A DNA stretch of 64,000 nt, from NCBI GenBank assembly GCA_017416845.1, contig JAFQBA010000023.1:1-64000 (forward strand). Direction: 5' to 3'. A model generated the notes under the pieces. It searched no databases, had not been told where the DNA came from, and saw only the letters and a list, made by a program, of their open reading frames with translations. The stretch is from Clostridia bacterium (lineage in GTDB: Bacteria > Bacillota > Clostridia > UMGS1810). This document shows, piece by piece, positions 51,797-61,259 of this stretch. The translations under genes and the position numbers were made by a program. Each line of letters opens with the position of its first letter. Position 1 is the first letter of the stretch.

Positions 51797-51937
51797 ATGT
51801 TAACTCTTGACAAAATATTTTGGGCTTGCGTTGTGCTTAAAGATATTGTACGAAGCACATCGATTGTAAGCCCATCGGGCATAAGCGATAATTGTGAACT
51901 GTATCGTTTCTGTCACTTGACTTTTTTGTTACAATAA
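51797..51937 (+). pseudogene. Truncated threonine ammonia-lyase-like gene head
   Basis: An intact CGGAGG site precedes MLTLDKIFWACVVLKDIVRS and then SPSGISDNCELY. This resembles the first 36 residues of IlvA/TdcB-type threonine ammonia-lyases, which would continue into the PLP-binding lysine motif. Instead the frame diverges and ends at 46 codons, so no active enzyme is possible. It follows the DUF2798 remnant by 82 bases, so this gap holds two gene heads without bodies. The assignment is from memory of the family. Confidence 0.45.
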
Positions 51938-51948
51938 AAAGTCAAGTG
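51914..51948. promoter_or_regulatory. 13-bp inverted repeat before the SLH gene
   Basis: CACTTGACTTTTT at 51914-51926 pairs perfectly with AAAAAGTCAAGTG at 51936-51948 around a 9-nt loop. TGT before and TGACA just after it add further symmetry. It abuts the -35 box of the next promoter, so it may be an operator; it could also act as a terminator for the remnant upstream. Confidence 0.5.
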
Positions 51949-51977
51949 TTGACAGTTTCATATTCATATAATATCAT
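51949..51977 (+). promoter_or_regulatory. Promoter of the second SLH protein gene
   Basis: TTGACA at 51949-51954, a 17-base spacer and TATCAT at 51972-51977, about 34 nt before the gene and adjoining the inverted repeat at 51914-51948. Confidence 0.5.
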
Positions 51978-52010
51978 TGAATTATACATGAGAAAATGGA
52001 GGGATTTAGT

Positions 52011-54752
52011 ATGAAAAAATTGTTAAGCATTTTTTTGATTGTAATGATTTTTACAAATGTACCTCTGTTTAAACCGCAAACTCAAATTGCGTATGCCAAC
52101 GAACCTGAGGCAGACATTATTGAGTTTGTTCTTGGTAAGGATTGTTTGAACATTCTTCCCCAAAATCACAATAAGTCAACGCTTTCACGTGGGGAAATGG
52201 TGGATATTTTAATCAGGTTCACAAATGTTTCAGACGATTACAAAGCCGCACTTATGAACGACGTGACCGATGTAGAGTTGTATGGTGATGTGTTTGAATA
52301 TGCTGATTATCACGTCGATCCTCAAAAAGAAGAACTTGTTCGCAGACTAAAAGTTTTGGGAATTTTGCCGGGAGGATTTTTGCTTTATCCTGACAAGCTA
52401 TGTACACGTGAAGAAGCTTTTCGAATGATTATTTCGGTTTGGGACAGAACACGTAAGGCATACTTATATGGTGGGTATTTTGATTATGCAGAGTTTCGAA
52501 GAGTTTATGACGGTGATTTCACTCCAACGGAGATGAATATCTATGATGATGTAAAAGAGCTTTTATTTTATTCTTTGTTCCCTGCATTTGTTGTGGAAGA
52601 TGATTCAAAAAGTGAAGGCATTATTCATGGACAGGAGCATTATAAAGCTATGTCGGACAGTTTGTATCTGCTCCACGATTATTACTATAAAATCGGTTTG
52701 CCTTCAAAGGTGAAGGATGGCGTGGAAATTGATGGCAATACATATTACGGTAAAGCAGATATTGATTATAACGAAAAAGTTTTGTGTTTATACAAAATAG
52801 AAAATGACAAAAAAACAATGCGCTATTGCATTAATATTCCTGAGTCTATCTATAACAGGATTGTTGAAATCAATTCTGTTTATAACCTGCCATCGACAAC
52901 CGAAACAACTGTTGATATTTTGTCTGAGCCGGTGGATATAGAATTGTTTAAGAGTGCTATGAAGCCACATGACAAAGCTGCTTATCTTGAGAAAAAGGGC
53001 ATAAGCCTATGGCAGGATAACGAAGGAAAGACCATAACAAGGGCACAGGTAGTGAAAACAGCATTCAAGCTTACTGATAACGATTTCATTAATTATCCTG
53101 TGTATCCGGGTACTCTTCCTCTTGTGGATGTTTCGCCTGATTATTTGTATTATAATTTTATCTCTGCTTCATACAATGCAGGCTTTGTATGTGGTGACGG
53201 CAATGGCTATTTTTATCCCGAGAGAGCCTGCACCTGGGGAGAGGCTTTGAAGATTTTGTGTATGACAACCGGATTTGGTGATGATGCAAATAGTCTTGCA
53301 GCGAAAAATTCTGAGAGTGCGTTCCCTAAGTACTATGGTGAGGTTTTAAATGAATATGGATTTAACCGGTTTGATATTTCCTATGATGAAACAGAAATCA
53401 AAGATTTATTTACAGAGCTTGTGTGGGATTTTATGTGTCTTGAAATTGACACGCGGATGGAGCGTAGTTTGTATAACGGACCATATAAAAAGATTTACAG
53501 CGACTATCAGAATGGAAGATTTGGTGGCGAATTATACTGTCTTGCAAGTGAGATTTGGGGAAACTATGGTAGTGAAATATGCATATTCAAAAAGGATGGA
53601 GTTGCCAAAGCTGTGTATTTGGGTAATGACGGACGCTACCGTGAACATCCGATAAGTGATGAAGATTACAATGGGTTTGTCAAATTTTTGAAAGATAATG
53701 CAGCCGATGAGCTTCCCGATTGGGACACTTATAAAGTGCTTGACGGAATAAATTACAGATATTTTCATTTTTCTGATGAAGGTAAAAAGACGTTTTATAT
53801 TAATAATCCCGGTGTAGTTGAAGGAGTGGACGACAGCCTTTACCGTGAGATTGTTGCAGGGTTTGAAAAATTCATTCAGACTGATGATTTTGAAGTTAAA
53901 TACGAAAATGAAAACGTCAACATTCTTATTGCCGGCGAAAACCATAGTGTTCAATCTGTTTGGAAAGATGGAGACGATTTCAGGGTTTTGTTATATGACA
54001 GTGAAAATTCTTCAAAATTTAAGGCTGTTTATAATTGGTTCACTTTCAAGGATGGGATAGTAGGGGAACGGGTTTCCAAACCCGATATCTTTGCATTTGC
54101 ACCCGGTGATCCTTTTGAAAGCGACATCCGTTTCAACAACCCGGCAAATACCCAATGGCAAAATTATTTTGTTCGTGTATTTGACCATAAGCTACACCTT
54201 ACAACAAAAGACGGAGAAATTGTTAAAACTCTTATAAGCGGTTCATACGATTCTCCTGTTGTGGTTCCCGGAACAGATTATGTTGTGTGTGAAAAGGCAA
54301 TAAATGGGTGGGCGAAGCCAAGAAGTGCAGTGAAAATTAACCTTGCAACCTCTGAAGAAACATTTCTTAATCTCCCGCAGTGTTCCTCAATAGAACCTTT
54401 AACCGTTTTAAACGGGAAAGTTTTAATCCATGCAACAGATAATGAATTGAAGTATTGTTTGTATGATGTCGAAACCGATACATACGAAGCCGTATCGGGG
54501 GATTTTGGCTGTCTCTCAAGGCCTTTCATTGAAAACCGTTATCTGCAGCAATGTTCCGAAAATAAATACTATGCACTTTCAAATCAGCATATCGTGGGAA
54601 TATTCGATTCGGAGAATTATACCTTTGAACCTATTTTTGAATCTCCGGTTCTCATTTATAATAACGATCATTTTTGGATTGATGAGAATGAGCAGAAAAT
54701 ATATATAGCTTCCGGCAGTGATCTGGTGTCGTTTTCCGTTGAAATTCCTTAA
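52011..54752 (+). CDS. Secreted SLH-like protein with propeller-like C terminus
   Basis: A 913-residue secreted protein. A signal peptide covers about residues 1-30 (cleavage near AYA-NE). SLH-like modules lie at about 55-155 (LSRGEMVDILIRF, then YPDKLCTREEAFRMII) and 330-420 (TITRAQVVKTAF, then GDGNGYFYPERACTWGEALKIL). The C-terminal third (about 690-913) has repeated strand patterns (YDSPVVVPGTDYVVCEKAING, NHDHFWIDENEQKIYIAS-type, read here with YNNDHFWID) that suggest a beta-propeller like the DUF5050 group. ATG 52011 follows TGGAGGG. It is probably held on the cell wall; ligand unknown. Confidence 0.8.
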   Translation: MKKLLSIFLIVMIFTNVPLFKPQTQIAYANEPEADIIEFVLGKDCLNILPQNHNKSTLSRGEMVDILIRFTNVSDDYKAALMNDVTDVELYGDVFEYADYHVDPQKEELVRRLKVLGILPGGFLLYPDKLCTREEAFRMIISVWDRTRKAYLYGGYFDYAEFRRVYDGDFTPTEMNIYDDVKELLFYSLFPAFVVEDDSKSEGIIHGQEHYKAMSDSLYLLHDYYYKIGLPSKVKDGVEIDGNTYYGKADIDYNEKVLCLYKIENDKKTMRYCINIPESIYNRIVEINSVYNLPSTTETTVDILSEPVDIELFKSAMKPHDKAAYLEKKGISLWQDNEGKTITRAQVVKTAFKLTDNDFINYPVYPGTLPLVDVSPDYLYYNFISASYNAGFVCGDGNGYFYPERACTWGEALKILCMTTGFGDDANSLAAKNSESAFPKYYGEVLNEYGFNRFDISYDETEIKDLFTELVWDFMCLEIDTRMERSLYNGPYKKIYSDYQNGRFGGELYCLASEIWGNYGSEICIFKKDGVAKAVYLGNDGRYREHPISDEDYNGFVKFLKDNAADELPDWDTYKVLDGINYRYFHFSDEGKKTFYINNPGVVEGVDDSLYREIVAGFEKFIQTDDFEVKYENENVNILIAGENHSVQSVWKDGDDFRVLLYDSENSSKFKAVYNWFTFKDGIVGERVSKPDIFAFAPGDPFESDIRFNNPANTQWQNYFVRVFDHKLHLTTKDGEIVKTLISGSYDSPVVVPGTDYVVCEKAINGWAKPRSAVKINLATSEETFLNLPQCSSIEPLTVLNGKVLIHATDNELKYCLYDVETDTYEAVSGDFGCLSRPFIENRYLQQCSENKYYALSNQHIVGIFDSENYTFEPIFESPVLIYNNDHFWIDENEQKIYIASGSDLVSFSVEIP

Positions 54753-54778
54753 GCATTTTAAATTGCATGAAAAATCTT

Positions 54779-55618
54779 TTATTTGTCATGTTCGATAAAG
54801 TTTTCTTGTTTTTGCACACTTGCAGGATTTTTGCTGAACATTTTTTTGTATTGCTTATAAAAACCCGAATAGTCATTAAAACCGCATTCAATGGCAACCT
54901 GAGTAGGTTTTTCGCCCTTCGAAAGCTTCTCTGCTGCAAGAATAAGTCTTTTTGACAGTATGAAATTATATACGGATGTGTTCATTTCAGCTTTGAAGGT
55001 GCTTGTAAGGCACGAATAAGATACATTATGAAGCTTTGCAAGTTCTGCAACGGAAATCGGTTCGTTGAGATGATTTTTTATGTATTCAACTGTTTTTTCT
55101 ACAAGGGGATTTATAAGCTGAATTCCTTTTGTTTTCTTTTGGTTACTCTTGTCAAAATTAACGAAAATTTGTGCGATAATTGCTTTGGCGAGAGTCTCTC
55201 TTTCAACATCGGAGAAGTTTGAATCATAGAGCTTTTGAAGCTGCATATAGAGGTTTGTCAACTCATCGCTTTGGTAAAGTGCAAATTCGCTTGCTTTGAG
55301 TTTAACCAGATCATCAAATCCGGTAAATGAAAAAAAGGCAATAATAAGTCTTTTATAAAGCTCATTTTCTTCGTTTATGACAAGCTTGTGATAGGTGTTT
55401 GGAGGAAGAACGATAGCTGTGTTGGGTTGCAATTTGTGTTGCCCGAATTCTGTTATGAGTTCTGCTTCTCCGGAAATGAAGAAAATGATTTCGTAATTAT
55501 TGTGAATTTCATCACCTTTCACATTGGGATTTGCCCCGTTGGCATAGAGACAGTGAATGTTGTGGTGTTCAGGATGATAATTATTTATAAGTATTTGTCT
55601 TGAAAATTTTTCTGCCAT
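54779..55618 (-). CDS. AraC family transcriptional regulator
   Basis: A 279-residue regulator with an N-terminal cupin-like sensor region (about 1-150, with NYEIIFFISGEAEL and VLPPNTYHKL) and a C-terminal pair of helix-turn-helix motifs (about 180-275, ISVAELAKLHNVSYSCLTSTF and PTQVAIECGFNDYSGFYKQYK). Such proteins usually answer to sugars or other small molecules. ATG 55618 has an AGAGGTGG site; the longer frame is unlikely. It is divergent from an esterase gene across a 180-bp region that includes TATAAT-like strings, so that gene is a likely target. Confidence 0.9.
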   Translation of the reverse strand: MAEKFSRQILINNYHPEHHNIHCLYANGANPNVKGDEIHNNYEIIFFISGEAELITEFGQHKLQPNTAIVLPPNTYHKLVINEENELYKRLIIAFFSFTGFDDLVKLKASEFALYQSDELTNLYMQLQKLYDSNFSDVERETLAKAIIAQIFVNFDKSNQKKTKGIQLINPLVEKTVEYIKNHLNEPISVAELAKLHNVSYSCLTSTFKAEMNTSVYNFILSKRLILAAEKLSKGEKPTQVAIECGFNDYSGFYKQYKKMFSKNPASVQKQENFIEHDK

Positions 55619-55798
55619 TTTACCACCTCTTTTTTTGAGAATATCACACATTTGTCGGATTGTCAATGTATTATTAAAAAAAGATGTATATATTGATTAT
55701 TTAAAAGCGAGGTGTGGAGGAGTTCAATTTGATATTGAATTATCGTGGTATATGGTGTATAATTTGCTTATTATATTAAATAAGAGGAGAAAGCTTAA

Positions 55799-56443
55799 AT
55801 GTTTAAAAAAGAAACGTTCACCAAATATGATTATACATTGAACTATGCAGTAGATTATCCTAATAACTTTTCAAAGGCTGAAAAATATCCTGTTATTTTC
55901 TACTTTCACGGAATGGGTCAGGTGCCGGGGAACGTGGATATGGTAATTGACTCTTGTCCCATCAGGCGTGAGAACATGAGAGACGACATGCCATTTATAA
56001 TTGTAGCTCCAAGCTGCGGTAATGATTACACATGGTTTGAAAACTTCAATTATGTTATTGATTTTATGAAGGATATCATAGCAAGGGAATATGTCGACGA
56101 AGATAGAATATACCTCACAGGCATAAGTATGGGTGCCTACACTGCCTGGACAATGGCTTTTGTTCATCCAAAGCTTTTTGCAGCCGCAATAATGTGCTGT
56201 GGCGGAGGGCTCTATGCCGGGGTGCGTGACCGCATCAAGTTCCCGGTGCGTGCCGTTCACGGAACCCATGACACAACAGTTCTTTTCCGTGAGAGCGAGA
56301 TGATGGTTGACCGTGTTAATCGTGGAGGGGGAAATGCGGTGCTCATTCCCATGGAAGGATATGACCACGATGTGTGGACAGATTATTTTTCAAATTACGA
56401 ACCCTATGAGTGGTTTTTGCAGCATAAAAGTGGAAATGTATGA
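55799..56443 (+). CDS. Alpha/beta hydrolase, esterase-like
   Basis: A 214-residue cytoplasmic alpha/beta hydrolase. The likely triad is Ser110 (GISMG), Asp158 (GTHD) and His190 (GYDHD); FHGMG at 36-40 would supply the oxyanion hole. It resembles the esterase/PHB-depolymerase-like group acting on acyl esters of sugars or plant polymers. There is no signal peptide, so imported oligomers are the likely substrate. It lies divergent from the AraC regulator, which probably controls it. A GAGGAG-type site precedes the ATG. Confidence 0.87.
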   Translation: MFKKETFTKYDYTLNYAVDYPNNFSKAEKYPVIFYFHGMGQVPGNVDMVIDSCPIRRENMRDDMPFIIVAPSCGNDYTWFENFNYVIDFMKDIIAREYVDEDRIYLTGISMGAYTAWTMAFVHPKLFAAAIMCCGGGLYAGVRDRIKFPVRAVHGTHDTTVLFRESEMMVDRVNRGGGNAVLIPMEGYDHDVWTDYFSNYEPYEWFLQHKSGNV

Positions 56444-56593
56444 TTCATTGTATATTATGTACAGTTTTTTCGGAAAAAATTGTGCAATGGTATAGAGAAT
56501 TTATGAATAATAAAAAATTTGGAATTTTTTGCAACTTTTTATTTCTTTCAAGAGTATTACTCATAGAAATACAGAAAAGGATGGTAAAAAAAC

Positions 56594-58165
56594 ATGAAAA
56601 AATTATTGGCACTTATTATGGCGCTCGCCATGACAGGCTCAGTTGCAGCCTTCGCACAGGATAATTCTGCATCTGAAGAAGAAATTATGCTCATAAGCGA
56701 GGAAGCAACCGAAGCAATTCCTGAAAATAGAATTGTTGAAGGAACTGTAACTGCAGTATCCGAAGACCAGATTGAAACAGAAGACCTCATTTTTAACATT
56801 GGTGAAAACACGCTTGTTGCAGACGTAAATCTTGTTCCCACCGAAGTTAAGGTTGGCGATGCTATCTATGTTGTGGCAAGCACAATCGAAACTCTCAGCA
56901 TTCCTGCACAAACTCCTGCTTACTATGTTATAGTAAAGGAAAGTCCGGAAGCTCAAGCGCCCATCTTCATGGCAGTTGATGAAGTGAAAAACGGTTTCAT
57001 CTACAGCAGTGATGGTTCATATGAAGTTTCTTATGAAGAAGCTCAGGTTGAAATGTACAGAACCAAAAACATTGTTAAGGCAGAAGAACTTACAAAAGGC
57101 TCTGAAATCTTTGTATATTCAGACATAATGACAATGAGCATTCCGGCTCTTGTTAATCCCGAAAAAATTGTAATTATGTCAATTGCTCAGACACAAGAAA
57201 CTGAAGAAGCTGAAGAAGCCTCCGATGTTACAGTTGAAGAAAATCTTTCTGATAAAAGAATTGTCGAAGGAACAGTAAAATCTGTTTCCGATGAACAGAT
57301 TGAGCTCGACGACCTTGTTCTCAATCTTGGTGAAAATACTCTTGTAGCAGATACAACTCTTGTTCCAACCGAAGTTAAAACAGGCGACTTTGTCACAGCG
57401 GTTGTAAGCACAGCTGCAACATTCAGTATTCCCGCTCAGTCTTCAGCCTACTATGTAATCGTAAGAGAAAATGCAGAAACTATAGCTCCTATCTTTATGA
57501 CGGTTGATGAAGTTAAAGACGGCTACATCTACAGTGCTGACGGTACATACAAAGTTTCTTATGAAGAAGCTCAGGTTGAAATGTACAGAACCAAAAACAT
57601 TGTTAAAGCTGAAGAACTAACAAAAGGCTCTGAAATCTTTGTATATTCAGACATAATGACAATGAGCATTCCCGCTCTTGTTAATCCCGAAAAGATAGTG
57701 ATTATGTCAATTGCACAGGAAGAAGAAATTTCAAAAGCACTCGCGTTAAACGACCTTGGAATTCTTCTCGGAACAGACAAAGGTCTTGAACTTGAAAGAG
57801 ATGTAACAAGAGCTGAAGCTGTTGCCCTCATTCAGAGAACTACAGCGGCAGATAAAATGGTTTACAAATCAAGCTTTGACGATGTAGCCGATAGCCACTG
57901 GGCATACAACTACATCAGCTGGGCAACAGAAAAAGGCATCGTTCAGGGTGTTGGTGACAACAAATTTGAACCCGACAGAACAGTGACAGCAAAAGAACTT
58001 GCAATGATGTTACTTAATGCACAGGGCATAGAAGCAGAATTTGAAGATGCATTTGAAAAAGCAACCGAAGAAGGTTATGTAACTGCAGAAGATGAAATCA
58101 GCGAAGATGATACTCTCACAAGAGATGCAGTTGCCAAAATGATTTATAATTATCTTAACAGATAA
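56594..58165 (+). CDS. SLH protein with two internal repeats
   Basis: A 523-residue secreted protein. A signal peptide covers residues 1-21 (VAAFA-QD). Two 154-residue repeats follow, with a period of exactly 176 residues; both contain a fully identical 50-residue stretch that includes VEMYRTKNIVKAEELTKGSE. The C-terminal 145 residues carry SLH modules (FDDVADSHWAYNYISWATEKG and GDNKFEPDRTVTAKELAM), so the protein should bind the wall by its end, unlike the first SLH protein, which has SLH modules at the start. The start has an AAAAGGA site. A terminator-like hairpin follows. Confidence 0.88.
   Translation: MKKLLALIMALAMTGSVAAFAQDNSASEEEIMLISEEATEAIPENRIVEGTVTAVSEDQIETEDLIFNIGENTLVADVNLVPTEVKVGDAIYVVASTIETLSIPAQTPAYYVIVKESPEAQAPIFMAVDEVKNGFIYSSDGSYEVSYEEAQVEMYRTKNIVKAEELTKGSEIFVYSDIMTMSIPALVNPEKIVIMSIAQTQETEEAEEASDVTVEENLSDKRIVEGTVKSVSDEQIELDDLVLNLGENTLVADTTLVPTEVKTGDFVTAVVSTAATFSIPAQSSAYYVIVRENAETIAPIFMTVDEVKDGYIYSADGTYKVSYEEAQVEMYRTKNIVKAEELTKGSEIFVYSDIMTMSIPALVNPEKIVIMSIAQEEEISKALALNDLGILLGTDKGLELERDVTRAEAVALIQRTTAADKMVYKSSFDDVADSHWAYNYISWATEKGIVQGVGDNKFEPDRTVTAKELAMMLLNAQGIEAEFEDAFEKATEEGYVTAEDEISEDDTLTRDAVAKMIYNYLNR
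56729..57718 (+). repeat. Direct duplication within the SLH gene
   Basis: Unit 1 is 56729-57190 and unit 2 is 57257-57718, exactly 528 bases apart. The last 55 codons of each are identical in protein and nearly so in DNA, while the first halves have diverged, which suggests recent recombination or gene conversion in the 3' half. Confidence 0.85.
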
Positions 58166-58194
58166 TTTTACAAATTTGCAAATAAAGAACAGCG

Positions 58195-58242
58195 GCAAAG
58201 CCATTGCAATGCGGATGATACTACGCTTGCAATGGCTTTTGC
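58195..58242 (+). terminator. Terminator-like hairpin after the SLH gene
   Basis: CAAAGCCATTGCAA and TTGCAATGGCTTTTG arms (about 14 bp), with further GCG/CGC pairing inside the 18-nt loop. The T-run is short, so strength is uncertain. Confidence 0.7.
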
Positions 58243-58273
58243 TTGTAAATGTTAAATAATTGTAAAAAAGCCA

Positions 58274-58303
58274 TTGACAAATTGTGCTATGTTAGGCTAT
58301 AAT
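58274..58303 (+). promoter_or_regulatory. Promoter of yebC-murA-yycJ
   Basis: Perfect TTGACA at 58274-58279 and TATAAT at 58298-58303 with an 18-base spacer. Confidence 0.75.
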
Positions 58304-58354
58304 ATACTGTATGACTTTATGAGATAAAATAGTTTATACGGAGGTTAAAGAATT

Positions 58355-59086
58355 ATGTCCGGTCATTCCAAATGGAACAATATTAAACATAAAAAAGAAA
58401 AATCAGATGCTCAAAAAGCTAAAATTTTCACCAAAATGGGAAGAGAAATAGCTGTTGCAGCAAAGTCGGGCGGTCCCGATCCCGAAGTTAACGGAAGACT
58501 TAAAGATGCAATTGCCAAGGCTCGCTCTTTCAACATGCCCAATGATAACATTGCCCGTGTTATCAAAAAAGCCGCAGGCGAGCAGAACATGGATAACTAC
58601 GAAGATATCAATTATGAAGGCTACGGTCCAAGCGGTGTTGCAGTTATTGTTGAAACACTTACCGATAACCGTAACAGAACAGCCGGAGATCTTCGTCACT
58701 ATTTCGACAAATTTGGCGGAAATCTTGGTACAAATGGTTCTGTGTCGTGGATGTTCGACCAGAAAGGTATTATTATAATTAACAAATCCGACGATATTGA
58801 TGAGGACGAGCTCACCATGGATGCTCTCGATGCAGGTGCAGACGATTTTGCAGCAGAAGATGAGTTTTATGAAATCTCTACTGCTCCCGATGATTTTCGT
58901 GCAGTAAGAGATGCTCTTGAGCAAAAAGGTTATACTTTTGCTCAAGCAGAACTTGAAATGATTCCTCAAAACACAATTCAGCTTACTGATGAGCATGACA
59001 TACTGATGATGGAAAAACTCATCGAACACCTTGAAGACAACGACGACGTTCAGAATATCTATCACAACTGGGAAGAAGCAGAATAA
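58355..59086 (+). CDS. yebC: YebC/PmpR family protein
   Basis: A 243-residue protein of the YebC/TACO1 family, almost unmistakable from its start [22 protein letters not shown] and [15 protein letters not shown]. Family members have been described as DNA-binding regulators and more recently as translation factors that ease ribosome stalling at proline runs. The length is normal. A consensus promoter precedes it, and murA follows after 31 nt in the same direction. No neighbouring gene explains its role here. Confidence 0.95.
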   Translation: MSGHSKWNNIKHKKEKSDAQKAKIFTKMGREIAVAAKSGGPDPEVNGRLKDAIAKARSFNMPNDNIARVIKKAAGEQNMDNYEDINYEGYGPSGVAVIVETLTDNRNRTAGDLRHYFDKFGGNLGTNGSVSWMFDQKGIIIINKSDDIDEDELTMDALDAGADDFAAEDEFYEISTAPDDFRAVRDALEQKGYTFAQAELEMIPQNTIQLTDEHDILMMEKLIEHLEDNDDVQNIYHNWEEAE

Positions 59087-59117
59087 TTGACAAAAATACA
59101 AATCAGGAGGATTTGAC

Positions 59118-60374
59118 GTGGATAAAATCCTTATAAATGGCGGAAAACCGCTTTGCGGTGAAGTTCATATCAGTGGTGCAAAAAATGCTGCTGTTGCAAT
59201 AATCCCTGCGGCACTTCTGGTAAAGGGGAAATGTGTTATCGAAAACATTCCCGATATCAGTGATGTTGACAGTATACTCAGTATGATAGAATCTCTCGGT
59301 GCTGAGGTTTCAAAGCCTGATTGCAACACGGTTATCATAAATTCCGAAAACCTTACAAGTTATACAGCAAATCCCGAATTAGCTGCAAAAATGAGAGCTT
59401 CTTATTATCTTATGGGAGCACTTATAGGTCGTTTTGGAAAGGCTCAGGTTCCCCCTCCGGGAGGATGCAATTTCGGTACAAGACCAATAGACCAGCATCT
59501 CAAAAGCTTTGAGTGCCTTGGTTGTAAGGTGACTCTTGACGAAACATTTGTTAATATTGATGCAGATGAACTGGGCGGAGGCAATGTTTATTTTGATGTG
59601 GTAAGCGTTGGCGCAACAATCAATGCAATTCTTGCCGCGGTACTTGCTCCCGGGAAAACAGTTTTGGAGAACTGTGCCAAAGAACCCCATGTTGTTGATC
59701 TTGCAAACTTTCTTAATTCTATGGGAGCAAGCGTTCGTGGTGCAGGTACCGATGTTATCAAAATTATGGGAGTTGAGTCCTTAACAGGTGGTACATACTC
59801 CATAATTCCTGACCAGATTGAAGCCGGTACATATATGGCGGCTGCTATTGCAACCAGGGGAAATGTTCTCATTAAAAATGTTATTCCCAAGCATCTTGAA
59901 GCTATCACGGCAAAATTTGAAGAAATGGGAGTTACTATTGAAGAATATGACGAAGAAGTCCGGGTAATAGCTGACAAGCCTTTGAAAAGCATAAGAGTAA
60001 AAACAATGCCTTATCCCGGCTTCCCGACAGATCTTCAGCCTCCTATGGTAGTGCTACTTGCAACAATTCCCGGCACGAGTACAGTTAATGAGGGTGTGTG
60101 GGAATCAAGATTTCAATATGTAAGCGAACTTGAAAAGATGGGCTTCAAAATCAGTGTCAGAGGTACGGTTGCAACAATAGAAGGAGGAGCTCCGCTCAGC
60201 GCGGCAAAAGTTTGTGCAACGGATTTGCGTGCCGGAGCGAGCATGATTATTGCCGCACTTGCATGTGAAGGTACATCAGAAATTTCACAGCTTCGTCATA
60301 TTGACAGAGGTTATGAACACATTGTGGACAAACTATTGGCTCTCGGAGCGGATATTAAAAGAATAAATGACTAA
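59118..60374 (+). CDS. murA: UDP-GlcNAc 1-carboxyvinyltransferase MurA
   Basis: A 418-residue enzyme that makes the first committed step in peptidoglycan synthesis, transfer of enolpyruvate from PEP to UDP-GlcNAc. It starts with ILINGGKPLCGEVHISGAKNAA (Lys of the active site) and has PPPGGCNFGTRPIDQHLKSF, in which the cysteine is the target of fosfomycin in sensitive enzymes. The cysteine is present here. A GTG at 59118 with AGGAGG at 59105-59110 is the start. It overlaps the hydrolase gene by 8 nt. A second murA may exist elsewhere, as in many Firmicutes. Confidence 0.95.
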   Translation: MDKILINGGKPLCGEVHISGAKNAAVAIIPAALLVKGKCVIENIPDISDVDSILSMIESLGAEVSKPDCNTVIINSENLTSYTANPELAAKMRASYYLMGALIGRFGKAQVPPPGGCNFGTRPIDQHLKSFECLGCKVTLDETFVNIDADELGGGNVYFDVVSVGATINAILAAVLAPGKTVLENCAKEPHVVDLANFLNSMGASVRGAGTDVIKIMGVESLTGGTYSIIPDQIEAGTYMAAAIATRGNVLIKNVIPKHLEAITAKFEEMGVTIEEYDEEVRVIADKPLKSIRVKTMPYPGFPTDLQPPMVVLLATIPGTSTVNEGVWESRFQYVSELEKMGFKISVRGTVATIEGGAPLSAAKVCATDLRAGASMIIAALACEGTSEISQLRHIDRGYEHIVDKLLALGADIKRIND

Positions 60375-61149
60375 GTTTTTAACATTATACAGTTCAAGCT
60401 CCGGCAATTGTACGCTTTTGTCAGATGGTGACACCAACATTCTTGTAGATGTAGGTGTAAGCTGTGCAAAAATATGTTCAGCTTTAAAAGAGGCGGGAGT
60501 TGAGCCTGGTGAAATCGATGGGATACTTGTTACCCATGAGCATTCCGATCATATTGGCGGTATAAGAGTGTTTTCGCAAAAATACAATACAAAAGTGTAT
60601 GCTACTGCGAAAACAATGGCACACGTTTTGAAAGTTGCTCCAAACCTGCCAAACGGAAACGCCTGCATTATAACACCATCAAAGGCTTTTTCTATACGTT
60701 CAATGAACATAAAAGCATTTATGACACCACATGATTCGGCAGAATCAGTGGGTTACATCATTGAGTGTGAGGGGAAAAAGTATGGTATAGCAACAGACAC
60801 CGGTAAAATCACCCAGGCAATGCTTTCAAATCTTGCCGGATGCGAAGCCGTGCTGATTGAATCAAATCATGATGAAGAAATGCTGAAAAACGGACCATAT
60901 CCTTACATGCTTAAAAAGAGAATTCTTTCTGATTTTGGTCATCTTTCAAATGCAAAATGTGCATGGCTTGCAACGCAACTGGCTATCTGGGGCACAAAAC
61001 GCATTGCATTGGGGCATTTGAGTGAACACAACAACACCGAGGATAAAGCATATAAGGCAACCTGTGAAATGCTTCAGTCCAACAATTTTAAAGTTGGAAT
61101 CGATGTAATTCTTAAGGTTTGCAAAAAAAGTGAAGTTTGTAATATATAA
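60367..61149 (+). CDS. YycJ/WalJ-type MBL-fold hydrolase
   Basis: A 260-residue metallo-beta-lactamase-fold protein with LYSSSSGNCTLL near the start, the metal motif THEHSDH at about 57-63, a FGHLSNAKC segment and GHLSEHNN. These match the YycJ (WalJ) family, putative DNA-processing or envelope-linked nuclease-like hydrolases often encoded near walRK; walRK is not in the window. It overlaps murA by 8 nt, so the two are coupled in translation. A terminator follows. Confidence 0.88.
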   Translation: MTKFLTLYSSSSGNCTLLSDGDTNILVDVGVSCAKICSALKEAGVEPGEIDGILVTHEHSDHIGGIRVFSQKYNTKVYATAKTMAHVLKVAPNLPNGNACIITPSKAFSIRSMNIKAFMTPHDSAESVGYIIECEGKKYGIATDTGKITQAMLSNLAGCEAVLIESNHDEEMLKNGPYPYMLKKRILSDFGHLSNAKCAWLATQLAIWGTKRIALGHLSEHNNTEDKAYKATCEMLQSNNFKVGIDVILKVCKKSEVCNI

Positions 61150-61158
61150 TAAACAATT

Positions 61159-61201
61159 CTAACCGACTGTAAAAATGATTTTGCAGTCGGTAGTTTTTTT
61201 G
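61159..61201 (+). terminator. Terminator after the YycJ-like gene
   Basis: ACCGACTGTAAAA and TTTTGCAGTCGGT arms with a 4-nt loop (one mismatch pair) and a long T-run. Confidence 0.88.
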
Positions 61202-61259
61202 TAAAAAGTTTCTGTTAGAGGGCTTGTTTCAAAAAAGTTTGTTAAATATTAATTTATTG

